NCBI GenBank assembly: GCA_024403335.1
Contig: JAKSSA010000018.1
Location: 1 to 38,891 of the forward strand
Source of the DNA: Lachnospiraceae bacterium
Lineage (GTDB): Bacteria; Bacillota; Clostridia; Lachnospirales; Lachnospiraceae
DNA: 38,891 bases
Reading direction: 5' to 3'
The position numbers were made by a program, and so were the translations under genes. Below are positions 7,239-16,579 of this stretch, piece by piece. How positions within the stretch are numbered: the first letter of the stretch is position 1; each line of letters starts with the position of its first letter. The notes beneath the pieces were generated by a model. That model worked only from the letters and a program-made list of their open reading frames with translations. It was not told the origin of the DNA and made no database searches.

Positions 7239-8855
7239 TTAGTAGATCAATTCAACCTTTGTCAAAGTAACTTCTTCCGTGTGTGAACCCCACCAGTAAC
7301 CGATCTGGAGTAAACCGTACTCACCCTTATCATTTACTGCTTCATAATTAATCTGCTCACATACTTCTGCAGGGAAGGTCATAACAAATGTATTAGCTGA
7401 TTCCTCAGTAATAGTGAATGCACCTTCGTCACCCTGCCACCATTCTGAACCATAGTTGAAGCCAACGTTACCGCCGCCACCGATCCAGCCCTGTGACATG
7501 AAGTCACCAACGATCTGGAACTTTAATCCCTTGAAAGGCTTGTTTCCAATTAAATCCTTGTAATTAATCTGGAAGCAGTTAGCAGCAATAAAGTCATGAT
7601 TAGGTGATAAAGCATCCTTACCCCAATCAGATAATGTAATCTTGTCAACCAAGTCAACCTTAAGAAGTGTAGCTTCTTCTGAAGCTGATGACCACCAAAG
7701 ACCAAGCTGGAATAATCCCCATGTTCCATCTTCCTTAGGTTCATACTTAATAGTATCAACAACATCACCGGGAAGTTCAACGATATAGAAGAATTCATTA
7801 TCAGCAGCTTCCTGATCGATAACGAATGCACCTTCATCACCCTGCCACCAGCCATTAGCTGTGTCAAAACCGATGTTACCGCCACCACCGATCCAGCCCT
7901 GTGATGTAAAGTCACCTGCGAACTGGAATACGATATACTTGAAAGGATTCTGACCAACAAGCTTATCATAGGTTACCTGGAAGCAGTTGTTTGCCAACAT
8001 ATTCTGATTAGCTACGAATGCATTGTCTGACCACTGATATGCACCACCCTGAGCTTCGCCGAAACCTTCGGGAGCATCAAACTCAACTGTTGTGTCAACA
8101 GGGATTGCATTACCTGCTGCATCTGAGAATACAAGATTATCAATATAGAAATCTGTTCCCTTACCGGTTGCTTCGATACCATTATCGCTTTCCTTGGTAA
8201 TAACGATGATATTCTTAGCGCCTGCTACAAATGCCTTGTCTTCAGGAAGTGTAAATGTAGCAACCTTAGGATTCTTTGTATCAAGATAAACTGACCAAGG
8301 ATTCTTTACTTCTGAGTTATTTTCACCAACATAGCAGTAAAGGTTACCTGATACTGCGTAGAAAGTATCGTTCTGTAATCCTGCACCAACTGTAAATGTA
8401 ATGGTTCTTACATCTGCAATTCTGTCACCAACTAATGATGAAAGGTCAAAACCACAGTACTGGATACTTGCAGGTGATGTTTCGCCTGACATAACCTTAA
8501 CTGCCTTTGATCCGTTAAAATCAGCCAATTCACAGGTAGCTTCTGTATCAGCTTTAACGGGAGCAAGGTTCATCATTACGAAACCTGCATTACCATCTTC
8601 GAATGTGATACCCATACCTTCAGGAATAGCTGTAGGAGCAGCTGTAGGCTGAGCAGGAGCCTTTGTAGGCGCCTTTGTGTCTTCAGGCATAGGTGTAGGT
8701 GTTGCTGTCAACTTAGCCGCAGCAGTAGGTGTAGCTGTAGGAATAAACTGCGAAGCTATGTCAGTAGCTGTCTTGATTTCTTCGTCTGTACATCCTGCAA
8801 AACAGAGTGTGATAACACTGATTGCAAGAATCAGAAACAAGTTCTTCAATTTCAT
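7239..8855 (-). CDS. Surface lipoprotein with tandem putative carbohydrate-binding domains
   Basis: A 538-residue lipoprotein with lipobox FAGC (Cys22) and a Thr/Pro/Ala-rich linker at about residues 38-78 that looks like a cell-wall spacer. A first beta-rich domain spans about 80-255 and begins GITFEDGNAGF; its FYIDNLVF segment recalls CBM-like jelly rolls. Two tandem copies of another domain follow, at about 271-405 and 408-538. Both copies contain NCFQ, SQGWIGGGGN, GFxxxxxWWQGDEGAF and an LxQ(L/I)GxWW motif. The glycine loop and paired tryptophans suggest a polysaccharide-binding surface, but I cannot assign the repeat to a known family. No catalytic motif is seen. It sits 13 bp upstream of the solute-binding protein and may hand it glycan. 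Confidence 0.8.
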   Translation of the reverse strand: MKLKNLFLILAISVITLCFAGCTDEEIKTATDIASQFIPTATPTAAAKLTATPTPMPEDTKAPTKAPAQPTAAPTAIPEGMGITFEDGNAGFVMMNLAPVKADTEATCELADFNGSKAVKVMSGETSPASIQYCGFDLSSLVGDRIADVRTITFTVGAGLQNDTFYAVSGNLYCYVGENNSEVKNPWSVYLDTKNPKVATFTLPEDKAFVAGAKNIIVITKESDNGIEATGKGTDFYIDNLVFSDAAGNAIPVDTTVEFDAPEGFGEAQGGAYQWSDNAFVANQNMLANNCFQVTYDKLVGQNPFKYIVFQFAGDFTSQGWIGGGGNIGFDTANGWWQGDEGAFVIDQEAADNEFFYIVELPGDVVDTIKYEPKEDGTWGLFQLGLWWSSASEEATLLKVDLVDKITLSDWGKDALSPNHDFIAANCFQINYKDLIGNKPFKGLKFQIVGDFMSQGWIGGGGNVGFNYGSEWWQGDEGAFTITEESANTFVMTFPAEVCEQINYEAVNDKGEYGLLQIGYWWGSHTEEVTLTKVELIY

Positions 8856-8900
8856 ACGTCTCCTCCATAAGAATTTTTTGTGATTAATCTCTTCGCTTAC

Positions 8901-9911
8901 TTAGCCGACAATACCGCTTCGCTCAACGCCCTCAATAAATCTTGACTGTAATATTACATAAAGAATAATTACAGGCAAAATAACAAGAACGATACCTGCG
9001 TCAAGGTAGAGCTGCAAAATGGCCGGGTTCGTTATCTGTTCGGCATTAGCTATTGTCGACGTAAGACCTCCGATATTCTTCCCCATAGAGATTTTGTCAC
9101 TCAAGATAAAAAGTTTTGTGTAGAACATGTCGTTGTACTGCCAAACCATTGAAAACACAGCTACAGTTATAACAGCAGGCATTGAGTTAACAAGCATAAT
9201 TCTACTGTATGTATACCACATACTCGCGCCATCTACGAAAGCAGCCTCTTCTATTTCTTTCGGAAGCCCTCTGAAGAACTGGTTGAATATGTAGATAAAC
9301 AACCCTGAACGTAATCCACAGCCAAATATTGTCATAATATACATAGGCCATGGTGTAGTAAGTAAGTTCTTAGTAAATTTCACGCCCGTTGCTGAAATTA
9401 CAGGAAACGGAATCGGGAAATTTCTAAACGTCATATAAAGTGGTAACATGATTGAGTTTAAAGGAAGTACAATCATAATAACCACACAGGCAAAAAGAAA
9501 ATTCTTGCCGGGAAATTTAAATCTTGCAAATCCATAACCAACCATTGAACAGATTATTAACTGAATTAACAGCAATGAAAGGTCAAATACCAATGCAGTA
9601 CTTACATGTGGTAAATAATCAAGTGTCTTATAAGACATTGACATCTTGTCCATCGTAGGATTCTGAGGAATAATATAAACCATTGGATTATATACATCTG
9701 CATCAGAAAAGAACGAATGTGACACCATACCAATTACAGGTGACAAAACCACATAGCATATTCCTACCAGAATTACAATTTTGAATATGCCGAAAATCAG
9801 TTTCTTTGCAATCGTTACTGCTCTCGACTTCTCATTGTCAAACTGGGGTTCGTTGACTACAGTTTCAACCTTAGTCTTCAATTGTAAATATTTTTCTTTA
9901 ATGCCGGCCAT
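8901..9911 (-). CDS. Carbohydrate ABC transporter permease, MalG type (pair 2)
   Basis: A 336-residue inner-membrane permease with about six hydrophobic segments, the first at about 38-62 after an unusually long polar N-terminus. The EAA loop that docks the ATPase is at about 221-241 (EEAAFVDGASMWYTYSRIML). The start is behind GGGGGTCGGAG. It lies 27 bp after its MalF-type partner, and the two should form one channel. No ATPase gene is present in the window, so the pair probably uses a shared MsmX/UgpC-type ATPase encoded elsewhere. Confidence 0.9.
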   Translation of the reverse strand: MAGIKEKYLQLKTKVETVVNEPQFDNEKSRAVTIAKKLIFGIFKIVILVGICYVVLSPVIGMVSHSFFSDADVYNPMVYIIPQNPTMDKMSMSYKTLDYLPHVSTALVFDLSLLLIQLIICSMVGYGFARFKFPGKNFLFACVVIMIVLPLNSIMLPLYMTFRNFPIPFPVISATGVKFTKNLLTTPWPMYIMTIFGCGLRSGLFIYIFNQFFRGLPKEIEEAAFVDGASMWYTYSRIMLVNSMPAVITVAVFSMVWQYNDMFYTKLFILSDKISMGKNIGGLTSTIANAEQITNPAILQLYLDAGIVLVILPVIILYVILQSRFIEGVERSGIVG

Positions 9912-9938
9912 CTGACTCCGACCCCCTTATCAGGTAAC

Positions 9939-10865
9939 TTAGTTATAATAGAATGTAAACTTATTCAAGATGTAACATATCAGGAACAATACCGAACATA
10001 CGACAAAGGTCATGGTTAAAGACATCGCATTACTTAATCCATAGGTCTGTTCCTTAAATGCTGTTGTATATGCCAATTCAGCTATATCCGAGCTTACGAA
10101 GGCATCAACTACGGTATATACAACATTTGTAATAATATGAGGTGTTACCATCGGAAGTGTAACCTTCCAGAAAGTCTCATATGCTGTTGCACCTTCAATT
10201 TTTGCAACTTCATACAAAGATGAAGGAATTGACTGCAAAGCTGCTATAAAGATAACTATCTGAACACCTGAAAGTGAAATAATCTGGTTTACACCATTTG
10301 CCATTGAAATAATGTATTCTGTTACTGCTCTTGGCAAACCAAAATTTTCAAATATATCGGTGTACATCGCTGCATTGGCAGTTGAACTGTTAAGTGTTTC
10401 AGCAATGGCAGCTGAAGTCGCATTCAAACCACCAAGCATTGACTGCTGTGCAAGTGAAATAGCTTCACTTATAGCTTCAGAGTTCAAAATAACAGGAAGG
10501 AAAAGAATTGCTCTTACCAAAGTTCTTCCTCTAAACTTTTTGTTAAGCAGAATTGCCATAAACAAACTGAAGAAGGTAACTAAAGGAACATTGATAAGCA
10601 TTTCTCTCATTGAACTTGCAAAAATCTGCTTAAAAGTCGCATGTGCCGTAAATTCATAGGTAAAGTTCTTAATACCAACCCAGTCAAGCACATAACCACC
10701 GCTGACAGGATCAACACTTACCTCACTTAATGAGAACTGTATAGCCATTATCAAACTTCTTACATAAAAGAAGATAAAGCCCAATAACCAGGGAGATATG
10801 AAAGCAAGACCAAACAATGCTCTTCTGCCGGCAAGTGTCAGTTTTTTATTCTTTTTATTTATCAT
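9939..10865 (-). CDS. Sugar ABC transporter permease, MalF type (pair 2)
   Basis: A 308-residue membrane protein with about six membrane segments and the EAA loop at about 218-238 (YEVAKIEGATAYETFWKVTL). Between two middle membrane segments it carries a longer-than-usual Ala/Ser/Asn-rich loop at about 135-190 that would face outside and could contact the binding protein. Its ATG overlaps the DUF5696-type gene stop as ATGA, so the two are translationally coupled. That coupling ties the membrane-anchored surface protein to this transporter. Confidence 0.9.
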   Translation of the reverse strand: MINKKNKKLTLAGRRALFGLAFISPWLLGFIFFYVRSLIMAIQFSLSEVSVDPVSGGYVLDWVGIKNFTYEFTAHATFKQIFASSMREMLINVPLVTFFSLFMAILLNKKFRGRTLVRAILFLPVILNSEAISEAISLAQQSMLGGLNATSAAIAETLNSSTANAAMYTDIFENFGLPRAVTEYIISMANGVNQIISLSGVQIVIFIAALQSIPSSLYEVAKIEGATAYETFWKVTLPMVTPHIITNVVYTVVDAFVSSDIAELAYTTAFKEQTYGLSNAMSLTMTFVVCSVLFLICYILNKFTFYYN

Positions 10866-13555
10866 CTGTCACCAACCTCCACTAAGAAATCTTTGGCTTT
10901 AATTGTCTTGCCCTGATACTTTAAGTCATTATCAGTTTTATTGATAATAATTTTTGTACCGTTATCATAACCAACAACTCTCAATTCATTGTCCAAAACT
11001 TCATGAGAAATAATATTGCAGTTTGTTACATCTGAAAGTGCTAAATCAAGTTTTCCGTATACTCTCTTTATAAAGTCACTCCAGGTGTCATAAGTGGTAG
11101 AATAAAAGCTGTTCAAGCCTGTATATTTAAGTTCATTTGATGCTTCCTTGGTTATAGTGAAGGAAGGAGCTGAACCATATTCCACAAGTTTTAAGATACA
11201 TTCTGTTTCATCAAGTGAGTCATCGAGATTGATAGGTGTTGAAGTATAATCAACCATTCCATGCAATACCATCTGATAGAAGGGAACCTCCATATCAATA
11301 ATCAGGTACTCATTTGAATATACAGGAAGATTCATAATATCATCCGCATACTTAACTGAATAAATATTAGGAGAAGTTACCATCAAATCCTTGCCTGTAC
11401 CTTGTAATTTTTCAAACATGGCAAGTACGATTTCTTTCGCATATTCGCGCTCGATTATCTCTCTTCTCTTCTTATCTGAAGTAAGTGAAGAACCAAGGTC
11501 GCGAAGTGAAACACCTGTAATGTCATACTTTCCAACCTTATCAGAAAAAGCTTCAACATATCTTACAAGATACTTAGGAGAAACTAAATTGTACATTGTC
11601 TCTCTATATCCTAATGATGCTGTCTGGCGAAGTGTTACAGGGCTTACCTGACCGAAGGTAGCAACATAAGAAGAACCGTAATAACGGGAATCTTCTCTCT
11701 GATAGTTGTATCCGCCAATACCATTCTCAGCTGCAAAGCTTATCTTCTGGAAAGCAACATCACCATAAAGCTTGCCACCCTTATCCTCAAGCAGCTTTGC
11801 TAATTTTGCCAAATCCCTTTTACTTCCAAGGCAATTATCAAGATCAATCGAATCCGCTGTTTTATGATAATATCCGTCATTAAACCATCCCTGATAATTC
11901 ATTACAATATTATCAATTCCTGCAGCATACATATCATTTACAATTTCTGCCGCATCATCAAAGGTTGTCATTGCCTTAAGTGAGTCATACTTGAAACCTA
12001 AGAAATATTCTGAAATTCCTGCACTTCCGATAACATTAAGATATAAAGGAAGTTTTTCTTTATTCTCTATCTTCTCAAAATAGCCTCTCTTAACAAGCTC
12101 ATTTCTGTAGTAATTTGCCATTCCTGCATATCCTGCATTTTCCTCTGTAAGGAAAGAATATGAGACAATGATAGGCTTCTTCCACATCTTTTCTTCTACA
12201 ACTGTCATCTGTATGGTGCCTGAAAGACCAAGCTGTTCATAAGAACGTAAGTAGAAAGATGGATAAGCAAAATTATAAGAGTTAACCTTTCCTGAAATAT
12301 TAGCCTTAATTACTGCATCTGAATCTCCACTTAATATTTCAGCAAAAATACCGGTTTTTGAATCTTGTCTGTAAAAACCGAATACAGGCAGTCTGCAATC
12401 ATCAACATTCTCTTTCACATCATATGAAGCTGACAAAGGATCGATTCCGTAAACATACTGTCCATATTCTTCTGCTTCGGTTTTGCCATTATTGAAATTA
12501 ATAATTGAGCCTGAAGAGTTAGGTACGAGCATGTATCCTTCCTCTTGCTTTGAAGCACAACCGAAATATCTTAAAAGTTCAATTTTGGCAAGCTTTGCAC
12601 CGCCACCCTCTTCAATGTGTGTAGGGTCAATTGAAACTATAAGCTTTTCGCCATCTAATCTGTATTCCAAAGGAATTGTTACATAATATGGTATTGCGCC
12701 TTCAACACCTGAAGCTTCCATATCACGCTTATAATCATCTTCTGTATAGCCAATTGCAGCGAAGTAATTATTAAGCTTTCTTAAAGTTGCCGGTGCTTTA
12801 TACATACCATCAACAAGCTTTCTTGAACCGGGAACCTCATCTGATTCCTTATAGCTGTCTCTTACAAGTCTGTAAGGTTCATTTCCCTGTGTATCATAGA
12901 TTGCTTTGATGATTTCATTATATCTTTCTTCTGAGAGATAATCAGGAACAATACCTGTTTTTGAAGAAAAATCACCAAAGGTATAAATTGCTCTGAAGCC
13001 GTTTTCCAAAGCTTCATATTTAACCTGATCATTTGAAACTGCTGCATCAAAGGAATTAAATGATGCTACATAATTACTTGTATTGTAATAATCTACAATC
13101 ATCTGTGACTGCAAAAATGCCTTGTTAGCTTTTGTTGCACCTGAATCGTTTGCACCATCTAAAGGATTTGCATATGTGGTTACCTTGCTTCGCTTATCAT
13201 AAACAGCCACATTTGCAGTCTTTTTGTTCATGTAAAGCTTAAGATAATCATTTTCTGCTACTAAAATCATTCCTTCAACAGATTTATTCTTATCTGATAT
13301 TCCCTTAAATTCCGTACCTTCTTCATATACATATGCTTCCGGAAGGAATTTCTTATATTCACGATATAAGGTATAGTGGAACAGAACATACAATAAATAA
13401 ATCAGAACAATAATTATTATTAATGTTGCAGTACCAAGTAAAAGCTTATTAAAAACTGAAAGTCTTTTAATCTTTTCAATAAGTGACAGCTTTTCAGCTT
13501 TTTGATTAACCCTGGTATTATCCTTTTCAATTTTAAGATTCTTATCTTTTTTCAT
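10862..13555 (-). CDS. Membrane-anchored DUF5696-type surface protein
   Basis: An 897-residue protein with a basic cytoplasmic start, a single membrane helix at about 37-60 and a large extracellular part. I assign it to DUF5696 from memory of similar proteins in Lachnospiraceae and Paenibacillus sugar-transport loci; that family has no established function. About 95-500 is beta-rich. About 500-760 has the look of a TIM barrel of glycosidase type, with DNIVMNYQGWFNDG (548-561), KLYGDVAFQ (595-603) and DITGVSLRDLGSS (678-690). The C-terminus after about 845 looks like a beta-sandwich. Asp686 and Asp560 are candidate catalytic acids, but this is speculative. Coupling to the permease gene by ATGA suggests a role in processing or presenting sugar at the membrane. 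Confidence 0.72.
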   Translation of the reverse strand: MKKDKNLKIEKDNTRVNQKAEKLSLIEKIKRLSVFNKLLLGTATLIIIIVLIYLLYVLFHYTLYREYKKFLPEAYVYEEGTEFKGISDKNKSVEGMILVAENDYLKLYMNKKTANVAVYDKRSKVTTYANPLDGANDSGATKANKAFLQSQMIVDYYNTSNYVASFNSFDAAVSNDQVKYEALENGFRAIYTFGDFSSKTGIVPDYLSEERYNEIIKAIYDTQGNEPYRLVRDSYKESDEVPGSRKLVDGMYKAPATLRKLNNYFAAIGYTEDDYKRDMEASGVEGAIPYYVTIPLEYRLDGEKLIVSIDPTHIEEGGGAKLAKIELLRYFGCASKQEEGYMLVPNSSGSIINFNNGKTEAEEYGQYVYGIDPLSASYDVKENVDDCRLPVFGFYRQDSKTGIFAEILSGDSDAVIKANISGKVNSYNFAYPSFYLRSYEQLGLSGTIQMTVVEEKMWKKPIIVSYSFLTEENAGYAGMANYYRNELVKRGYFEKIENKEKLPLYLNVIGSAGISEYFLGFKYDSLKAMTTFDDAAEIVNDMYAAGIDNIVMNYQGWFNDGYYHKTADSIDLDNCLGSKRDLAKLAKLLEDKGGKLYGDVAFQKISFAAENGIGGYNYQREDSRYYGSSYVATFGQVSPVTLRQTASLGYRETMYNLVSPKYLVRYVEAFSDKVGKYDITGVSLRDLGSSLTSDKKRREIIEREYAKEIVLAMFEKLQGTGKDLMVTSPNIYSVKYADDIMNLPVYSNEYLIIDMEVPFYQMVLHGMVDYTSTPINLDDSLDETECILKLVEYGSAPSFTITKEASNELKYTGLNSFYSTTYDTWSDFIKRVYGKLDLALSDVTNCNIISHEVLDNELRVVGYDNGTKIIINKTDNDLKYQGKTIKAKDFLVEVGDR

Positions 13556-13603
13556 TATAATATCCTGCCAAATTCCGTTCTTTCCGTTAAACTAATCGAA
13601 TAT

Positions 13604-14233
13604 CTATCGGAATATAAGTTCCGTATAAACACTCTTGAAGAAGGTTATTACCTGACCTATAAGGTCTGTAAACATTAAATAAATGAATATGATAATTGCC
13701 ATCGCAAAAATGGTACATACTACTGTTGCAATCGTCTTTAACAAAGTGAAGTTATGAACAGTCATAATACCAAGCAAAGCAAGGAAAACTGTCCAAACTG
13801 TACCGATACCAATAATCATGTTATAGAATGCAGCCTCTTCTTCTGTTATTCCCCATGAAAAAACAGTAGCAATAACAGTAAAGAAGGACATCGGTAAGGT
13901 CGAATAGCCGATAGTTATCATGATATCCTTAAGTCTTCCTTCACCGCTCATCAAACAGGTAATTGACCAGTTACCTACTGAGAAGAGTATATATCCTACT
14001 ATCCAGCCGAAAGTTACAGAAAGAATATCAACTGAATTCGGCTCAGTATTGTTGACAACAAAACCTGATGACATCATGTTAAATGTAATAACAACAGAAT
14101 AGAGTAAAATCATCAGTATCGCAATCGGTACGCTTCCCTTGTCATTATGACGGATTTCGTAGAAACCATCTGCAGGATGACTTAAGAGATATAACAACAT
14201 TTTCCATTTTTCTTTTGAAAAATACTTAGACAT
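13604..14233 (-). CDS. Yip1-like polytopic membrane protein
   Basis: A 209-residue membrane protein with about five hydrophobic segments (roughly 36-56, 73-95, 106-128, 138-158 and 165-190), resembling bacterial Yip1-domain proteins. It has no catalytic motif. It starts 3 bp after the propeller gene, with AGGAT as ribosome-binding site, and is followed by the DUF5696-type gene. The tight packing between two permease pairs suggests it belongs to the transport machinery, perhaps as an assembly or scaffold component, but no function has been shown for such proteins in this context as far as I know. Confidence 0.72.
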   Translation of the reverse strand: MSKYFSKEKWKMLLYLLSHPADGFYEIRHNDKGSVPIAILMILLYSVVITFNMMSSGFVVNNTEPNSVDILSVTFGWIVGYILFSVGNWSITCLMSGEGRLKDIMITIGYSTLPMSFFTVIATVFSWGITEEEAAFYNMIIGIGTVWTVFLALLGIMTVHNFTLLKTIATVVCTIFAMAIIIFIYLMFTDLIGQVITFFKSVYTELIFR

Positions 14234-14236
14234 AAT

Positions 14237-15685
14237 TTATCCTTTTTTCTTTACGGATCTTTTTTTATACTGTTTAAATGCTACCAGACCAACAATTATT
14301 ACGAATAAAACTGTCAGAATATAGCCAAGTGATGCCTTTAATAATTCGTTTCTGTAACGCTTAAAAGCAATTGAGTAATACTGTCTGCTGTTTCCAAGCT
14401 CCAGATACTTCATAGCCATTTCATTGTCACCGGCACTTAAGTAAGCTTTACCGATGCCTCGGTTGGCAAGCTCATTGTTTTCATCAAGTGCAAGCACCTT
14501 CCACCAGATATCTACTGCTTCTTTCTCATCACCGTCATAACGAAGGCCAACCGCTTCATTAATCAAAGCTCCATATTCCGTTACCTTAAATAACAAAATT
14601 TCTTTACGGAATGAATCAAGTACATAGATAAATCTGTTATCTGCTTCTATTGAAACAGGAGTTACAAAAGTACCTGTCTGAGTTCCAAGTCCTCCGAAGA
14701 TATACAATAAATTTCCTTCAGAATCATATGTAAATATTCTTCCTCGTTTATTATCAAGAAGTGAATAAATACCTTTATCACGAACTGCAACATCAACGAT
14801 GTAGGAGGCACCTGAATAATCTGAGGTACCGGAAGTAATGATATCACCACCGACATTCTGATTTTCGCCTTTTCTGATAACATCATCACCCTTAGGATTA
14901 AGTCGTCTTACAGCCTGCTTGCCTTGCGTATCTCGGTTGGTTGCGAAAATAAAGCCGTCTTCATCAATATCAAGTCCTGTGAATTCGGTAGGTACATACT
15001 GAATCTGCTTTTCACGTTCTTCCTTGGTAGCAATCTTTCTCCAGAATTTTTCTGCCAAGGATATTCCAACCTCAATAGTACCGAAGTAACCTGTAAATTC
15101 GTGTCCCTCAAACTGCATGATACCAAGTGTTTCACCTTTAATGATTGAATACACTCTTCCTGCATAATCAACGCAAACCTTCAATGGCATGAACGCATAA
15201 TCCTTAGCTAAAACTTCAGATTGCGGATTCTCAATAATGTCAACCAGATTGTCCTCATCATCAAGAACAACAATTCTCCTGTTATTGGTATCTGCTATGT
15301 AAATAAGGTTCTCTTTGGTTACATAAATACCATAAGGACCATTGAATTTACTAAGCTTGCCATCAATCATTACGCCTTCAATCACTCTGTCTAATGACTT
15401 GTGATCTGCTGCAATTACAACGATTCTGTTATTACCCGAATCAGCAACATATATTCTTCCGTCATCACCAACAGATATATCCTGAGGGTTCATAAATCCT
15501 GTTGTTCCGACTGTTGAACCCGAGATACTTCCTGCAGGAATATAAGCTGCAGGAGTTAATACTATGTTTTCCCAATAATCATAATTGTAAGTGTCATAAG
15601 GCACTGTGCCGGCACTTGCCACACCCGTCTCTAATACCAGACTTAACAGAAGGAGAAGGGCTAAAAATTTTAATTTCTTTTTCAT
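14237..15685 (-). CDS. NHL-repeat propeller protein with TPR and C-terminal membrane anchor
   Basis: A 482-residue exported protein. A cleavable signal peptide (about 1-25, ending VASAG) precedes NHL-type repeats such as PQDISVGDDGRIYVADSGNN and GPYGIYVTKENLIYIADTNN, which build a six-bladed-type propeller over about 60-370. One or two TPR-like helices at about 385-435 follow (AVDIWWKVLALDENNELAN). A membrane helix at about 454-471 is followed by a lysine/arginine-rich tail that stays in the cytoplasm. The propeller is therefore displayed outside. It probably binds a partner protein or glycan, since no catalytic residues are apparent. The ribosome-binding site is AGGAGGG. Confidence 0.82.
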   Translation of the reverse strand: MKKKLKFLALLLLLSLVLETGVASAGTVPYDTYNYDYWENIVLTPAAYIPAGSISGSTVGTTGFMNPQDISVGDDGRIYVADSGNNRIVVIAADHKSLDRVIEGVMIDGKLSKFNGPYGIYVTKENLIYIADTNNRRIVVLDDEDNLVDIIENPQSEVLAKDYAFMPLKVCVDYAGRVYSIIKGETLGIMQFEGHEFTGYFGTIEVGISLAEKFWRKIATKEEREKQIQYVPTEFTGLDIDEDGFIFATNRDTQGKQAVRRLNPKGDDVIRKGENQNVGGDIITSGTSDYSGASYIVDVAVRDKGIYSLLDNKRGRIFTYDSEGNLLYIFGGLGTQTGTFVTPVSIEADNRFIYVLDSFRKEILLFKVTEYGALINEAVGLRYDGDEKEAVDIWWKVLALDENNELANRGIGKAYLSAGDNEMAMKYLELGNSRQYYSIAFKRYRNELLKASLGYILTVLFVIIVGLVAFKQYKKRSVKKKG

Positions 15686-15693
15686 AATCCCTC

Positions 15694-16575
15694 CTAATCC
15701 TTCATACCTGATGTTGTCATGGTTTCAATAATATTGCTCTGGCAAATCAGGAAAAATGCGATAGGTATCAAAGCAATGATAAACTGAACTGCTGCGGATG
15801 CACCCTGACGAGCCATACCACCTGCTGCAATCTGCTGTAAAGCATACTGCAAAGGTTTTAATTGTTCACTTCTCAAATACTGTGTACCGGTATTTCCCCA
15901 CATTGCCTGGAACTGGAAAATTGCCAGTGTAAGCCATGCCGGTTTTACGTTAGGCATTACAATGTGAAGGAATGTGTTCCATTCTGATGAACCATCAAGT
16001 CTTGCCGATTCCATCAAAGAATCAGGAATCTGTTCCATGAACTGCTTCATTAAGTAAAGACCCATACCATACTGCCATGCAGGTAAAATCAATGCAAGGT
16101 ATGTATTATTAATACCAAGGAAAGACACTACCATGTAGATAGGAATCTGTGTTACTGCCTGTGAGAACATCATGGAAAGGATTACTAACTTCATTAAGAA
16201 ATCCTTGCCGGGGAATTTATGCTTAGCCAATGGATATGCAGCAAGTGAAGCTACAATAACATGACCAACAGTTCCAAAACCTGTGATAATCAAGGTGTTC
16301 AGAATATATCTCGAAAATGGAATCATTGAATCTGACATGAGATAAAACAAATCAGAAAAGTTTTCCATTGTCGGATTCTTAACAAAAATCTTCGGCGGAT
16401 ACTGGAACAACTCATCAAGCGGTTTTAATGCGTTATTGGTAAGCATAACCAAAGGCAAAGCCATCAATACACCGCATATTACCATCAAGGTGAAGAGCAG
16501 GCCATTTCCGGCTGCTGAACGGTTCAATTGTTTTTCTTTGTGAAAAATGCGTTTTAAGCCTTTTTTCTTTTTCAA
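15694..16575 (-). CDS. Carbohydrate ABC transporter permease, MalG type (pair 1)
   Basis: A 293-residue permease with about six membrane segments and the EAA loop at about 189-210 (ESARLDGSSEWNTFLHIVMP). The first codon appears to be TTG at 16575, with AGGATAAGG just upstream overlapping the stop of the preceding permease gene. The next in-frame ATG (residue 31) would delete part of the first membrane segment. It pairs with the MalF-type protein directly upstream and with the large solute-binding protein. It is distinct in sequence from the MalG protein of pair 2. Confidence 0.88.
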   Translation of the reverse strand: MKKKKGLKRIFHKEKQLNRSAAGNGLLFTLMVICGVLMALPLVMLTNNALKPLDELFQYPPKIFVKNPTMENFSDLFYLMSDSMIPFSRYILNTLIITGFGTVGHVIVASLAAYPLAKHKFPGKDFLMKLVILSMMFSQAVTQIPIYMVVSFLGINNTYLALILPAWQYGMGLYLMKQFMEQIPDSLMESARLDGSSEWNTFLHIVMPNVKPAWLTLAIFQFQAMWGNTGTQYLRSEQLKPLQYALQQIAAGGMARQGASAAVQFIIALIPIAFFLICQSNIIETMTTSGMKD

Positions 16576-16579
16576 CGCC

